Source: Limnobacter sp. MED105 (lineage in GTDB: Bacteria; Pseudomonadota; Gammaproteobacteria; Burkholderiales; Burkholderiaceae_B). From it: a stretch of 64,000 nt of DNA. The notes below the pieces were generated by a model, which worked only from the letters and a program-made list of their open reading frames with translations, was not told the DNA's origin and ran no database searches. The stretch spans positions 161,681 to 225,680 of the forward strand of contig NZ_ABCT01000004.1 of NCBI RefSeq assembly GCF_000170915.1, given 5' to 3'. Positions 25,391 through 34,467 of the stretch are shown in pieces. Made by a program: the position numbers and the translations under genes. The number at the start of each line of letters is the position of its first letter. The stretch's first letter is position 1.

Positions 25391-25858
25391 CTATTTTTTG
25401 GCATCGTTTCTGATGGGAATAATGTAGTCAGCAATTAGAAACTCACCTTCTGGTTCATTCGGGTTTTGTGCAAGTTCATGCGCGATTGCAGCATTATTCG
25501 CCTGAATGTCCGTCAACTTTTGTTCTAGCGCCTCGAGGTGAATCTTCACTTGTTGGACTTCAACTAATTTTAACGCGATTAATTCGTCTACTTTCGCTCT
25601 GGAGGCACAACCGCAGGCTGGTCCCTGATCGTAATAATCCAGCACTGACTGAATTTCTTTGATCGAGAAGTCAAGTTCGCGTGCCTTTTTGACAAAATCA
25701 AGTCTGGACAAGTCCTCTTGCCCGAAAACGCGGTTTTTGCCGGAGGTAAACCAAGACTCGGAAGTAGCCCTTTTCGGTGCAATCAAGCCCTGGTCCTCGT
25801 AGAATCGAATAGTTTTAGGACTCAAACCGAGTTTCTTAGCTACTTCGCTGATTTTCAT
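25391..25858 (-). CDS. MerR-family metal regulator (third)
   Basis: A 155-residue regulator with the MerR winged helix MKISEVAKKLGLSPKTIRFYEDQGLI and a long coiled-coil helix at about 87-125. Unlike the two other MerR proteins nearby it lacks the Cys pair near residue 112-120. Instead it has Cys82 and Cys84 (ACGCASR) at the start of the dimerisation helix, where MerR-type proteins keep one ligand. The operator type (25363-25385) is CueR-like, so Cu/Ag/Au is possible, but this ligand set is not the standard CueR one. It lies directly upstream of the small peptide gene on the same strand. Confidence 0.86.
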   Translation of the reverse strand: MKISEVAKKLGLSPKTIRFYEDQGLIAPKRATSESWFTSGKNRVFGQEDLSRLDFVKKARELDFSIKEIQSVLDYYDQGPACGCASRAKVDELIALKLVEVQQVKIHLEALEQKLTDIQANNAAIAHELAQNPNEPEGEFLIADYIIPIRNDAKK

Positions 25859-25925
25859 ATACTAGAACCTCAAGATTCGACAGTCAATCAACTAAGTGAA
25901 TGATGCACTAGATGAATGTCACATT

Positions 25926-27416
25926 TCAATCAATTTGGATATTAAACAAACGGTATTGATTCTGAACTTTTTGAAGTGATAGCAACGCCCGACTTCTTGG
26001 TGGAAAGTGATCCGGTTTTTCTCCACATTCAATTCTATTAAGCCACACCCTAGCGTCATGAATGTAAGACTTTACAAGTTCATCGCACATAGAATCTAAG
26101 GCAAGCATCTGTTCTGAAGAAAAGTTGGGTATAGAAAATTCTTGAAATTTTACCCTGTTAAAACTAAAAAGAGTGTCAATTTTATTTTCAGAAATATTGC
26201 TTTTTACTGGAGTGAACATAGTAGATTTTATCAAATCTTCATTCATTAAATGAAAATTATTAAAATATTGAAAGCGCCTACTACGAGTGCTGGTATAAAG
26301 AGGGGGAAGCCATAACTCAGTAAGCCAATCTATCAATAGATCATGAATCAGCGCCCCACAATATAGACTCTTGCTATCAGAAGATGTCCATATTCCATCA
26401 TTTTCATGTAAGTACCAGAACTTTTCATTTTTATTTATTAATTCTAATTTTAATTCATCGAAAAAACTAAGTAAAGATTGAATAAATGACGCTTCATTTT
26501 TTCGATGAAGGTAACAAAAAGATGAATAAACTACAGGAAGGGCAGAAAATTGGAAGTATGTGAATTTTTCAAAAAATGAAAAACTAGAATTTTCGGAAAT
26601 TGAGAGTGAGTTTATTTTTCTGATCGCGTTGGTTTGAATCACAAATTCACGAAGAGACTCTGGGAGTGACAGTTCTTTTACTAAGATAAAATGTACACAT
26701 CGCTCGGGGATAATAAAATCCATACTTTTGAATGTATGAAGATGTTTGCCTAATTTTTTATCGCAAATTTCTTTCAAAGAAAAATTCCATTTGTCTAGGT
26801 CGTTAAGGACAGTGGAGAACTGACTTGGTACATTATGCTTTTTCGTTTGTGGTGTAGGGAAATCTGGGCAAAAAATGCGAATAAAGTTTATGTGGCATTT
26901 GACACTTCTTTCTTTTAACCGAATGACTCGATGATTACAAGAGAAAATTTCAAACTTTACGTTGTGAAATAGGCATCGATCTAAGTACTTCAATGACGCA
27001 TGTTCTGGCAGTTTGTAACTTTTAATGCATTCTGGACAATAACGAATAATTTTTTCTTGATGACGTGTATTCACGTAGTAGTCTTGTATTAAAGGAATTC
27101 CAAGAATATTTAAATCGCCAGAACTTTTTGTAATTAAATTATTTTGTATGTAAGCCTGGTTACTAAAGATTGAGAAAAGATACTTTAAAGAACGATGCTC
27201 AGATAAATTTAGATTAAAAATATCAATGGAAAAGTATTGATTAAAAAATTCATTGACTTGTTCAATTTTTAACTTATTGAGTAATGCAAATTTCGCTAGC
27301 AAAAAATATGTATTGTCATTAGCATCGTACAGCTCTGATCTCCAGTTGAAGAGTTGATATTTATATTGTTGTTCTTTATGAGAATTTATCTCAATCAATC
27401 TGTGGAAGTTGTCCAT
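25926..27416 (-). CDS. tniQ: TniQ-like transposition/target-selection protein
   Basis: A 496-residue protein of the TniQ/TnsD class, the target-selection partner of Tn7- and Tn5053-like transposition. The zinc finger is visible as RYCPECI...RCLFHN (Cys127, Cys130, Cys148, His151). The rest is helical and AT-rich in coding, with little similarity that I can name. The start overlaps the tniB gene by 22 bases. In CRISPR-associated or Tn7 elements the C-terminal domain recognises the target; this long C-terminal region (about 200-496) may do so too. The assignment rests on the zinc finger and on context. Confidence 0.75.
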   Translation of the reverse strand: MDNFHRLIEINSHKEQQYKYQLFNWRSELYDANDNTYFLLAKFALLNKLKIEQVNEFFNQYFSIDIFNLNLSEHRSLKYLFSIFSNQAYIQNNLITKSSGDLNILGIPLIQDYYVNTRHQEKIIRYCPECIKSYKLPEHASLKYLDRCLFHNVKFEIFSCNHRVIRLKERSVKCHINFIRIFCPDFPTPQTKKHNVPSQFSTVLNDLDKWNFSLKEICDKKLGKHLHTFKSMDFIIPERCVHFILVKELSLPESLREFVIQTNAIRKINSLSISENSSFSFFEKFTYFQFSALPVVYSSFCYLHRKNEASFIQSLLSFFDELKLELINKNEKFWYLHENDGIWTSSDSKSLYCGALIHDLLIDWLTELWLPPLYTSTRSRRFQYFNNFHLMNEDLIKSTMFTPVKSNISENKIDTLFSFNRVKFQEFSIPNFSSEQMLALDSMCDELVKSYIHDARVWLNRIECGEKPDHFPPRSRALLSLQKVQNQYRLFNIQID

Positions 27417-28378
27417 ATCTGTGACGTAAGGTTTTGTTGAGCAAGTATATTTGAAATATATTGTGAATTCAGGTTCGACTCCAGATGATCAAATGACTTA
27501 TTGCCCATATCTTTTAATATTCTCTCAATTAAATTTGCGATTTGATTCATGGGAATTTCAATCTGATCCGATTTTGGTTTAAACGATTTGAATGCTAAAT
27601 TGTACTTTTCAATCAGTTCATTCCAAATTAAGAATGCCAAGCTTGTTAAACGAAAGCCATCATCAAAAGCGTCTGATAAAAAATACTTTGTATAACTTAC
27701 ACCGCTATTTTCTGGCCACTCGGAATCCTCATCGTATCCTTCTAGAATGTATTCCAGTTCAATTAATGATCTAATTCCGTGAAATCGAGCATGGTGCATT
27801 AGAAATCTTGTTACGATATGTGCATCACCCGTTCTTGCAAAAAAATTGGGTTGGAATGAAATTTGATGTGAGCCTACTGAAATGATACTTAACCTATACC
27901 CTTCCAGATCGAGCTCATTTTGTAAGCTCAATAGCCAATGCCATTCATTTAGTAAAACCAATTGAGCCTCATCAATCAGTATTACGATGTAGTTGTATTT
28001 GACTCTGTTGGCTAGTGTAATAAGATGTTGTTTGAATAGAAATTTTGCCTCCATTTTTGCTTTTGGTTTGATTGGATTTTTGAACTCAAATCTTGAGGCC
28101 ATTAGAAGAAGATTCCAAAATTCTCTCTCGGATTTGCTATTGGTTGGATGTGACCAAATCATCAAAGGGAATTCAGTATCGAACTTTTCATTGAGTATCT
28201 TAGCCAAGAAGGATTTTATGCCTTTCGATTTTCCGAATCGAGAAGGTCCATAAATGTAGCCACCAGTCTGACGTTGCTCAATCCATCTGGTGATTGTTTC
28301 GCACATTTCATGAATAGGAGGGGTATAAATCGCATATTCTTGTGTGCAAACCGGATGATCACGTGAAATCTCAGTCAT
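27395..28378 (-). CDS. tniB: TniB-like AAA+ ATPase
   Basis: A 327-residue AAA+ ATPase that, in Tn7-like transposition, forms a filament on target DNA and passes the target to the transposase. Walker A is GPSRFGKS (Lys50) and Walker B is VILIDEAQ (Asp136, Glu137). A sensor region (LSIISVGSH) follows. The gene begins 8 bases after the stop of tniA and its end overlaps tniQ, which is typical for co-translated tni genes. Confidence 0.88.
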   Translation of the reverse strand: MTEISRDHPVCTQEYAIYTPPIHEMCETITRWIEQRQTGGYIYGPSRFGKSKGIKSFLAKILNEKFDTEFPLMIWSHPTNSKSEREFWNLLLMASRFEFKNPIKPKAKMEAKFLFKQHLITLANRVKYNYIVILIDEAQLVLLNEWHWLLSLQNELDLEGYRLSIISVGSHQISFQPNFFARTGDAHIVTRFLMHHARFHGIRSLIELEYILEGYDEDSEWPENSGVSYTKYFLSDAFDDGFRLTSLAFLIWNELIEKYNLAFKSFKPKSDQIEIPMNQIANLIERILKDMGNKSFDHLESNLNSQYISNILAQQNLTSQIWTTSTD

Positions 28379-28386
28379 CGTCGTCT

Positions 28387-30480
28387 CTATTTATTTTCAG
28401 CTTTTCGTCGTGGTGGAAGTGATGCGGAATTTTGGGTATGCGCTGTAGCGTCGGAGGTGTGGGGTGCGATATTCTGCTTATTCCTGCTAGCAGTATTGTT
28501 TTTGGTTGTAGAGCGTGACTTGGCTTTATCTTCAGTGTTGTCGGTAATCCGGCTTTCCATGCTTTTATTGGTTTCATTTGAAGCCATATCAGACTGTATG
28601 GTTTCGTTGTCAGGGACCTGATGGATAGTGTCGTTGGATTGAACCAGAAAATTTCGAGCTGTTAGATAGGCTGGATGAGGAGGAAACTTACCTCCTGATG
28701 CTTCCACCTCGGCAATGTAGGATTCCACCGCATCTTGTTGATTCTGCAGAGAGAATTTGCCTTGACGAATTAATCCGCAGATTAGTCTTCGGGTCTCAAA
28801 GTTGTGAGGAACGCGATTCCATGGAGGTGATACGCGTAAATTGTCGATATGTTCACCAGTCAGTGAAGATGCCTTGATGACCCTGGAGTCTGAATCAGAA
28901 TCGGCTGTGATCCAGATTTTTTTCCCAGCCAAATCTAGTCTTTGACCCAATATTGGACTGGTGTAAATACCATTCTCGAAATTGACGTATGGCCTCTTTC
29001 CGGCGTCCAGACCACCTTTAACCATGCACAGCTTTCTGTAACTGAAAAAAGTGTCAAGGTGTTGTGGATCAATCACTCTGGGCTGGAATGTCTTGCTAAG
29101 CACCAGATATTGCAGGTACTGAAGTGGTGATCGACCACTAAGTCTTGAGTGGATTCTCGCGTTGTAATTAGCAATGATGATGTCGAGGAGTTCTTCTGCA
29201 TACTCGTATTGGAACTCTGAGGCTACTGCCACTCCGATGGGGTCTCTGCCCTTCGTTGCACCAGGGTAATTTCCTGTTGTGTTGGAAATTTTCTGAAATC
29301 CGAATATTCCGAGTTTGTTAAAAAAGCTTTCAATAAATGGTCGGTCGTCTTTTGTTCGTCTTATCGCGTACGAATTCTTCGGAGTAAGAAGAATCGACCC
29401 AACCGAATTTTTTAGTACTTCTGCAACTACCTTTGCTTTTTCGGCCAGTGCACCATCAATTGAGGTTTCGTCCCAGCATATGCCCACAAACTGCTTACCT
29501 AAAACACTGGGAAACCCGGCACCATCGATATAAAAGTCCTTGTCGGTGTGGTGTAGTTTTTTCTTCGCCCAGGGCGAAAGGGACTTCTTGATTACCCGAA
29601 GCACATCTTCTTTAGAAATCTCCTTTCGAAGACTCATGTGATATCCAAGCACCAATCGAGTCACCACCTCAATAATCACGATCACCCAGATTCTGTGGAT
29701 CAGGACGTTCTGGTAGCCACCCTCAAGTAAAGGAATCGCAACGGTGAAGCGCCCATCAATTTTGTGGGCGTCCATTTCTACACGTTGAAACGGGCGGTGA
29801 ACTGGTCGATCAACACCATCTCCCGCCTGCATTTTTCTCTGAAGTTCATTTCCACCGTGGATCAAGATCGCTTTACTTGGATTTTCTTTAAGCACCCTAT
29901 CAATGTATCTAATGACGGAGTAATACCCGTTTGTTTTGGTAGAAAATGGCCACTCCCCCCTGATTTCAAGACCCTTCTCTCTAAGGCTTTGGAGAAACGA
30001 GAGCCAAATCGATCGTTTTGAGGTCGATAAAATCCCAAGTTTTTTTCGGGTATTGGGGATTTTAAGAATTTTTTTGTGTAGAGCTTCCCTGACGTCCGGA
30101 TAAGTGTCTAGTAGCGTTTGAAAAGCGCCCACACCACCATGCCCCCAACGATTAATAACGATTGGTGTTCGCCTTTTAAACTGGACAATTCTGGTTTGTG
30201 GAATTAGTGCTCGCCAGCCGTAAATTTGGCCGTCTGGATGATCTCGAATACACCTTTCGGTAATTAACCGATAGATATGCGGTTCTGAGATGCCGTATTC
30301 TTCACGAATCGCAGCGACTTTGCTACCGCTCAAATAGGCTTTGATTGCTTCTTTTCTACTGAGAAATTTGGCGAGCGTAGCTGGCTCTAGGGAGGCCTCG
30401 TCAAAACCTGGCCAATTGGTGTAGTCAGCCCAGATGGTGTCACTTAAACCTTTGATATGTCGCATTGACTCCGAAGCCAT
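28387..30480 (-). CDS. tniA: TniA/TnsB-like DDE transposase
   Basis: A 697-residue rve-type transposase. An N-terminal helix-turn-helix region (about 40-80, with AIREEYGISEPHIYRLI) precedes the RNase H-like catalytic core. Likely catalytic residues are Asp237 (VEMDAHKIDG), Asp337 (ICWDETSIDG) and Glu384 (RPFIESFFNK). A Mu-type C-terminal beta domain (about 490-570) follows, and then a low-complexity tail with many Asn, Thr and Ser (NETNKSMESR and similar) that may contact TniB. It starts 173 bases inside the proposed right end. Confidence 0.9.
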   Translation of the reverse strand: MASESMRHIKGLSDTIWADYTNWPGFDEASLEPATLAKFLSRKEAIKAYLSGSKVAAIREEYGISEPHIYRLITERCIRDHPDGQIYGWRALIPQTRIVQFKRRTPIVINRWGHGGVGAFQTLLDTYPDVREALHKKILKIPNTRKKLGILSTSKRSIWLSFLQSLREKGLEIRGEWPFSTKTNGYYSVIRYIDRVLKENPSKAILIHGGNELQRKMQAGDGVDRPVHRPFQRVEMDAHKIDGRFTVAIPLLEGGYQNVLIHRIWVIVIIEVVTRLVLGYHMSLRKEISKEDVLRVIKKSLSPWAKKKLHHTDKDFYIDGAGFPSVLGKQFVGICWDETSIDGALAEKAKVVAEVLKNSVGSILLTPKNSYAIRRTKDDRPFIESFFNKLGIFGFQKISNTTGNYPGATKGRDPIGVAVASEFQYEYAEELLDIIIANYNARIHSRLSGRSPLQYLQYLVLSKTFQPRVIDPQHLDTFFSYRKLCMVKGGLDAGKRPYVNFENGIYTSPILGQRLDLAGKKIWITADSDSDSRVIKASSLTGEHIDNLRVSPPWNRVPHNFETRRLICGLIRQGKFSLQNQQDAVESYIAEVEASGGKFPPHPAYLTARNFLVQSNDTIHQVPDNETIQSDMASNETNKSMESRITDNTEDKAKSRSTTKNNTASRNKQNIAPHTSDATAHTQNSASLPPRRKAENK

Positions 30481-30508
30481 AACAACCCCTTTGGCAGGAC
30501 AGTGTTTA

Positions 30509-30653
30509 TTTACTTTACACTTTTAATCTACAACTCGTCTACTTTACAAATGTACTCTCAGAAAAAGATAGCTTACTTATCATGAATATCCAAGTGATCT
30601 TTTTATTATCAATCACTTGCATCTAGTCATCTCTTTACAACTTTAATCAAACA
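30509..30653. repeat. Three putative transposase-binding repeats at the right end
   Basis: Three direct copies of a 20-23 base motif with core cTTTACA followed by TTTTAATC in two of them lie at 30509-30530, 30538-30555 and 30630-30653. Pairwise, the outer and inner copies agree at about 16 of 22 positions. The outermost ends in caaaca, which would read TGTTTG on the minus strand, the kind of terminal TGT expected for Tn7/Tn5053-type ends. The five bases gacga that follow could be a target duplication. Confidence 0.6.
30591..30619. repeat. Inverted repeat inside the transposon end
   Basis: The arms caagtgat (30591-30598) and atcacttg (30612-30619) form a perfect 8-base inverted repeat around an AT-rich 13-base centre. 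It lies between the second and third transposase-like repeats and may be a regulatory site or a hairpin that controls tniA transcription. It could be coincidental in such AT-rich DNA. Confidence 0.5.
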
Positions 30654-30748
30654 GACGATATCCCACGCTGTCTCTTGTTTCTTATTCTGAATCCGCAAGC
30701 CCCTCTCCTCGGTATTATCTAAATAACAACCACAATCAGGGTCACCCC

Positions 30749-32743
30749 ATGCAGTTGCGTTCCGCCATTCAAAGCAGTTTGCTCGTTCTGCTTGCTGCGT
30801 TCTCGTCCGTTTCATGGTCAGCCGACCGCTGGGTAATCCAGTTCAAGGAGAGTTCTGAGCGCGGCCAAGTTGATGTTCGTCAATTCACGGTTGAATCTCG
30901 CAAGAATGAGTTGCGCGCAACGCTTTCGGAGTTGTCGAGGATTCACAAACGGACATTTCAATTGGTTAGGCCTTTTGGTGAGCGTGGTGCCGTAGTCACC
31001 AGCCCCGATAGTACCGATGCCGAGCAAACTCGTCTTCGTTTGTTGTCCGATCCAATGGTTGAATCGGTTGAACTTGACCGTCGCATTCAGCTTCGTGCCC
31101 AGTCTCCTTTAATCGGCTTGTTGAATGCACTTGATTTGTCGCGTCGGAGTCGCTCCTGGTTCCATCAGGATGTGAATGCGCAACCTGCTTCAATCAACAC
31201 TGGCGCCATGTGGGCGAATTTCCATGGTACGGCGCCCACCGTAGTGGCTGTGCTGGATACTGGTGTATTGCCCAGTCACCCAATGCTTCAAGGTCATTTG
31301 CTGTCAGGTTACGATTTTGTAGCCGATCCTTTAATAGGCGCTGATGGTCAAAGTTCGGGTGGCTCAGATCGCGATTCTGATCCTACAGACCCCGGTGATG
31401 GTGTAGGCCCTGCCGACCTCCTTGCCGACCCGGTTTGTGGCGGTCTTAGTCAGTCAAGCTGGCATGGTACCTTTGTTTCAGCTCTTCTTGCAGGGAACCC
31501 CGCGCCCAGTGAGGGGGTGTTTTCGGTTAACTGGAATGCGGTGGTGTTACCAGTGCGAGTATTGGGCAAATGTGGTGGTTTTTCGAGTGACCTTGCTGAC
31601 GGTATTCGCTGGGCTGCGGGTTTGAGCGTTCCCGGTGTGCCCAATAATCCCTTCCCTGCCAAGGTAATTAATCTGAGTTTGGGGGCCGAGGGCGCCTGTG
31701 TCCCCTCTATTGAAGGCGCTGCCATTTCCGCGGCCCGCCAGGCGGGTTCTTTGGTGGTTGTTGCTGCAGGCAACGATGGGAGCACTGTCGATTCCCCGGC
31801 CAATTGCCCTGGTGCTTTTGGTGTAGCGGCCATCGATCAAGAAGGGCTGAAAGCCAATTACAGCAATTTTGGGCCGAGTATTCAGCTTTCTGCGCCGGGT
31901 GGCGATGCTGCTTTTCCAATTTGGAGTGCCAGTAATACTGGCTTTGCGGGTCCGTTGACCAATACGTACAACACGAAGATTGGTACCAGTTTTTCTTCGC
32001 CTATGGTGGCTGGCGCTGCCTCTTTGTATTGGTCATTGAATCCCTCCGCTTCGGTGGCTACTGTCGAGAATTTGTTGAAAACCACTGCCCGTCCTTTTCT
32101 GTCGCTCGGTGGCAGCCCCACTTGTACCGGGGACACTTTAGGAACCGAATGTAACTGCACACGTGCCTTGTGTGGTGCGGGTATGCTTGACGTGGCCAAT
32201 TTGATTAATACGCAGGCCGCGGGTGGCCTTACCAATTTGTTCTCTAACAGTGGCAACGTTATTCCACCGGGTGAAACCCGCACGTTTTCTTCGAGCGGAA
32301 CCTTGAACTCTTCAGGGCAAGAAGTGAGTTCAGTCAGTTTTGATGTAATTAATGTGTTGAAATCATCGCCGGATACGCCTAATCCCATTTTGTCGGTTAG
32401 TGGGCTGGATGTGGACGTAACTGCCCTTGCCGGTGTATCCGGGTTCGATCTGCGTGCTCAGGCAGCAAATGGCAGAACTGCCATCGCTTCGGTGATTGTG
32501 GCCAATCAAGGCGCAACATCCCCTACTTTGCTCGCCAGTCTTCTTTCCCCATTAATCAATGGTGCCTCTGCTGGTGTAGGTGTCCCCTCCTCGGCTGTTG
32601 GTGATGCGGTGGTGGATGATTCCAGCAGTGGTTCAACAGGTGGCGGTTCTGGCGGCAGCGGGGGCGGCGGTGCTTTAAATTTGCTTGGCCTGCTGGCTTG
32701 TTTGTTCTTAGTTCATTGTTTTAAAAAGAATAATTACAAATAG
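30749..32743 (+). CDS. Subtilisin-like (S8) serine protease with GlyGly-CTERM-like tail
   Basis: A 664-residue exported protease. A signal peptide (about 1-24, LLVLLAAFSSVSWSA) and an inhibitor-like propeptide (about 25-115) precede the catalytic domain. The triad is VVAVLDTG (Asp170), SSWHGTFVSALLAG (His239) and GTSFSSPMV (Ser414), with oxyanion Asn342 in VVVAAGNDGS. A C-terminal beta-rich region ends in a Gly/Ser linker (GGGSGGSGGGG), one hydrophobic helix (ALNLLGLLACLFLVHCF) and KKNNYK. This tripartite tail resembles the GlyGly-CTERM sorting signal cut by rhombosortase. It lies just outside the tni element's right end. Confidence 0.9.
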   Translation: MQLRSAIQSSLLVLLAAFSSVSWSADRWVIQFKESSERGQVDVRQFTVESRKNELRATLSELSRIHKRTFQLVRPFGERGAVVTSPDSTDAEQTRLRLLSDPMVESVELDRRIQLRAQSPLIGLLNALDLSRRSRSWFHQDVNAQPASINTGAMWANFHGTAPTVVAVLDTGVLPSHPMLQGHLLSGYDFVADPLIGADGQSSGGSDRDSDPTDPGDGVGPADLLADPVCGGLSQSSWHGTFVSALLAGNPAPSEGVFSVNWNAVVLPVRVLGKCGGFSSDLADGIRWAAGLSVPGVPNNPFPAKVINLSLGAEGACVPSIEGAAISAARQAGSLVVVAAGNDGSTVDSPANCPGAFGVAAIDQEGLKANYSNFGPSIQLSAPGGDAAFPIWSASNTGFAGPLTNTYNTKIGTSFSSPMVAGAASLYWSLNPSASVATVENLLKTTARPFLSLGGSPTCTGDTLGTECNCTRALCGAGMLDVANLINTQAAGGLTNLFSNSGNVIPPGETRTFSSSGTLNSSGQEVSSVSFDVINVLKSSPDTPNPILSVSGLDVDVTALAGVSGFDLRAQAANGRTAIASVIVANQGATSPTLLASLLSPLINGASAGVGVPSSAVGDAVVDDSSSGSTGGGSGGSGGGGALNLLGLLACLFLVHCFKKNNYK

Positions 32744-32869
32744 TGTGCGGTGGTTTGGTTAAATACAACGTTAGAAGTAGCGCTCCAATCTATGACATTA
32801 CTCAATGGTAAAGTGCACTTGTTGACTCGTTGGTCAGCAATTGATGCAGTAAATTTTGAGAGGTGTCGT

Positions 32870-33088
32870 ATGAAAGCTCTTCGTTCTTACCCAGGTGTAT
32901 TGGTGTTGTTGTTGATCGCTTCAGCCATGTTGGTTCATGGTTTGGTGGATTACATCAATTATGAAGTAGCAAGTCCGAGTATTTTGGCAGCTCTAGGCTG
33001 TGTGTTCTCCGCAATTTTGCTGGTCGCTGTGTATGAGTTCAAGTCATTCAAAGCCAACCGCAAACTGGTGCGAAACACCAAGGTTTAA
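32870..33088 (+). CDS. Small membrane protein, unknown
   Basis: A 72-residue protein with two predicted helices: SYPGVLVLLLIASAMLVHGL and SPSILAALGCVFSAILLVAVYE. A basic tail (KANRKLVRNTKV) should lie in the cytoplasm. I chose the ATG at 32870 because gagagg lies upstream; an in-frame alternative starts 120 bases earlier without one. No family is recognised. It follows the protease gene by 126 bases, and its end overlaps the TPR gene on the other strand by four bases. Confidence 0.55.
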   Translation: MKALRSYPGVLVLLLIASAMLVHGLVDYINYEVASPSILAALGCVFSAILLVAVYEFKSFKANRKLVRNTKV

Positions 33089-34134
33089 TTGCGTTTGACA
33101 CTTTCAGAAAGGCCAGTTTTCGCTGCATTTTGTGCGGCGATTACTGCCTGCAAGTTCTTTTGAGTACTCAGTGTCAAAGGATCTTCTCCACCCAAGGAAT
33201 CCGCCCGAATGATGTAGGCGCGGCTAAGTGCCACTTCGGCTCGCTTCAAATCCCCTGCCCTGTAAAGCACAACCCCCAGGTTGTTTAAAGACTGACTGGT
33301 TCGGATGTCGTTGGGACCGAACGCTGCCTGGCGTACTTCAAATGCAGTCTGATAATTTCTGGCGGCTTCCTGTAGCTGATCGTTGCGCATTTGCAGTGTG
33401 CCCAAGAATGTCAATATTTCAGCACGAATGGGTTCATTTTTGTAGCTGGGTGAAGCGTTGATTATTTCTGCAAGAATCTGGAAACTTTCCAGTGCCTCTT
33501 GCTCTTTCTCCATATCCAGCAAGCCCACTGCGTGGTTCATTCGGGTTTCAAGCGTTCGTGCGTTGGTTTTTCCCAAACGAATTTCGTAAACAATACGCGA
33601 CCGTTTAAATGCGGCCTCAGACTCGCCTGGTTTGTTCTGCAAGGCATAGTAGGTGCCCAATGCATCCTGAACCATACCCGCTGGCAAGGAATAACGACCA
33701 ATCGATTGCTCAACTGTGTTCAGGGTTTTTTGAAAGTGAGCCTCTGCACGTTCCATCTGATCAGCTTGTGCATAGGTTTGGCCAATCAGTACTTGCAAGC
33801 GTGTCCAGGATTCCGCGGCCACTTGGTCCTCTCGGCTTAGTGGACTGTATTGACTCGCTTCATTCCAGGTTGAAATGGCCAGGTCTGCCTCGTTTTGAGC
33901 CAGGTAGGCTTTACCCAATGTTTCAAGAATTTTGACGCGTTTGGTCTGGGTAATTGGCCTTGTCAGCTCTAGCCTGCAAGTCTCAACTGTGGTGTTTACA
34001 GGTTCTTTGCCAAAGCTGTTTTCACAACGGGTTAAATTTGAACTTGCTTCCTGGGCCAAGGCTGCTGGTACAAACCCACATGCAAACAAACCCAGAAAAA
34101 AGGAAAAAGTCCAAGCGCTTTTCATAAACACCAT
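33085..34134 (-). CDS. Exported tetratricopeptide-repeat protein
   Basis: A protein of about 349 residues. A signal peptide (SFFLGLFACGFVPAALAQ) follows a short basic start; the ATG at 34134 or one three codons later could be used, neither with a strong ribosome site. The body is a series of TPR helix pairs, clearest as RILETLGKAYLAQNEADLAIS-like, VLIGQTYAQADQMERAEAHF and QSLNNLGVVLYRAGDLKRAE, the last of the TPR_10/12 kind. Such proteins scaffold complexes in the periplasm. No catalytic domain is visible, and the partner is unknown. Confidence 0.75.
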   Translation of the reverse strand: MVFMKSAWTFSFFLGLFACGFVPAALAQEASSNLTRCENSFGKEPVNTTVETCRLELTRPITQTKRVKILETLGKAYLAQNEADLAISTWNEASQYSPLSREDQVAAESWTRLQVLIGQTYAQADQMERAEAHFQKTLNTVEQSIGRYSLPAGMVQDALGTYYALQNKPGESEAAFKRSRIVYEIRLGKTNARTLETRMNHAVGLLDMEKEQEALESFQILAEIINASPSYKNEPIRAEILTFLGTLQMRNDQLQEAARNYQTAFEVRQAAFGPNDIRTSQSLNNLGVVLYRAGDLKRAEVALSRAYIIRADSLGGEDPLTLSTQKNLQAVIAAQNAAKTGLSESVKRN

Positions 34135-34230
34135 TGTTGTTGTCAGTTGATTGTTGTTACTGAAGAGTATTACTAAAACCAATTGCTGTGTTTGGCAGTA
34201 CAAAGGTTAATAGCAACATTACAAGTCATC

Positions 34231-34467
34231 ATGGGCCATCATTCAAGCGTTGAAGTAAACCGGGTAGAAAGTTTGGGAAAGAAATTTGAAACTCTCGCAC
34301 TGGTTGACAGACTCATGGAAGAGAACGAAGCTCTTAGACGTGAGCTTAACCTAAAAACCGCCCGGTTAAGGACTCTGCAAAAAGCAGTGCATGCGTTTTT
34401 GATGGGAACCGACGATCAGGACAGCAACAAAGCCAAGCTCATTGAGCAAAGCAAGGAGCAGCCATGA
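34231..34467 (+). CDS. Small coiled-coil protein
   Basis: A 78-residue, highly charged protein with a predicted coiled coil at about 15-55 (LVDRLMEENEALRREL and KTARLRTLQKAVHAFL). The ATG at 34231 lacks a clear ribosome site; a TTG upstream at 34183 is an alternative. The stop codon overlaps the start of the DUF3135 gene as ATGA, so the two products are probably made together and may bind each other. No family is recognised. Confidence 0.6.
   Translation: MGHHSSVEVNRVESLGKKFETLALVDRLMEENEALRRELNLKTARLRTLQKAVHAFLMGTDDQDSNKAKLIEQSKEQP

Larger units (their letters stand above)
25926..30653 (-). mobile_element. Tn5053/Tn7-like tniA-tniB-tniQ transposition module
   Basis: Three overlapping or closely spaced genes (tniA, tniB, tniQ), all on the minus strand and much richer in AT than the flanks, make up the transposition core. 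No tniR resolvase gene is present, which departs from Tn5053 and its cointegrate-resolving relatives. The likely right end is near 30653, where ttaatcaaaca ends; three repeats of a putative transposase-binding site lie in the 145 bases inside it. I could not find the matching left end, so the extent of the element, and whether the metal genes are cargo, is open. Confidence 0.75.
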
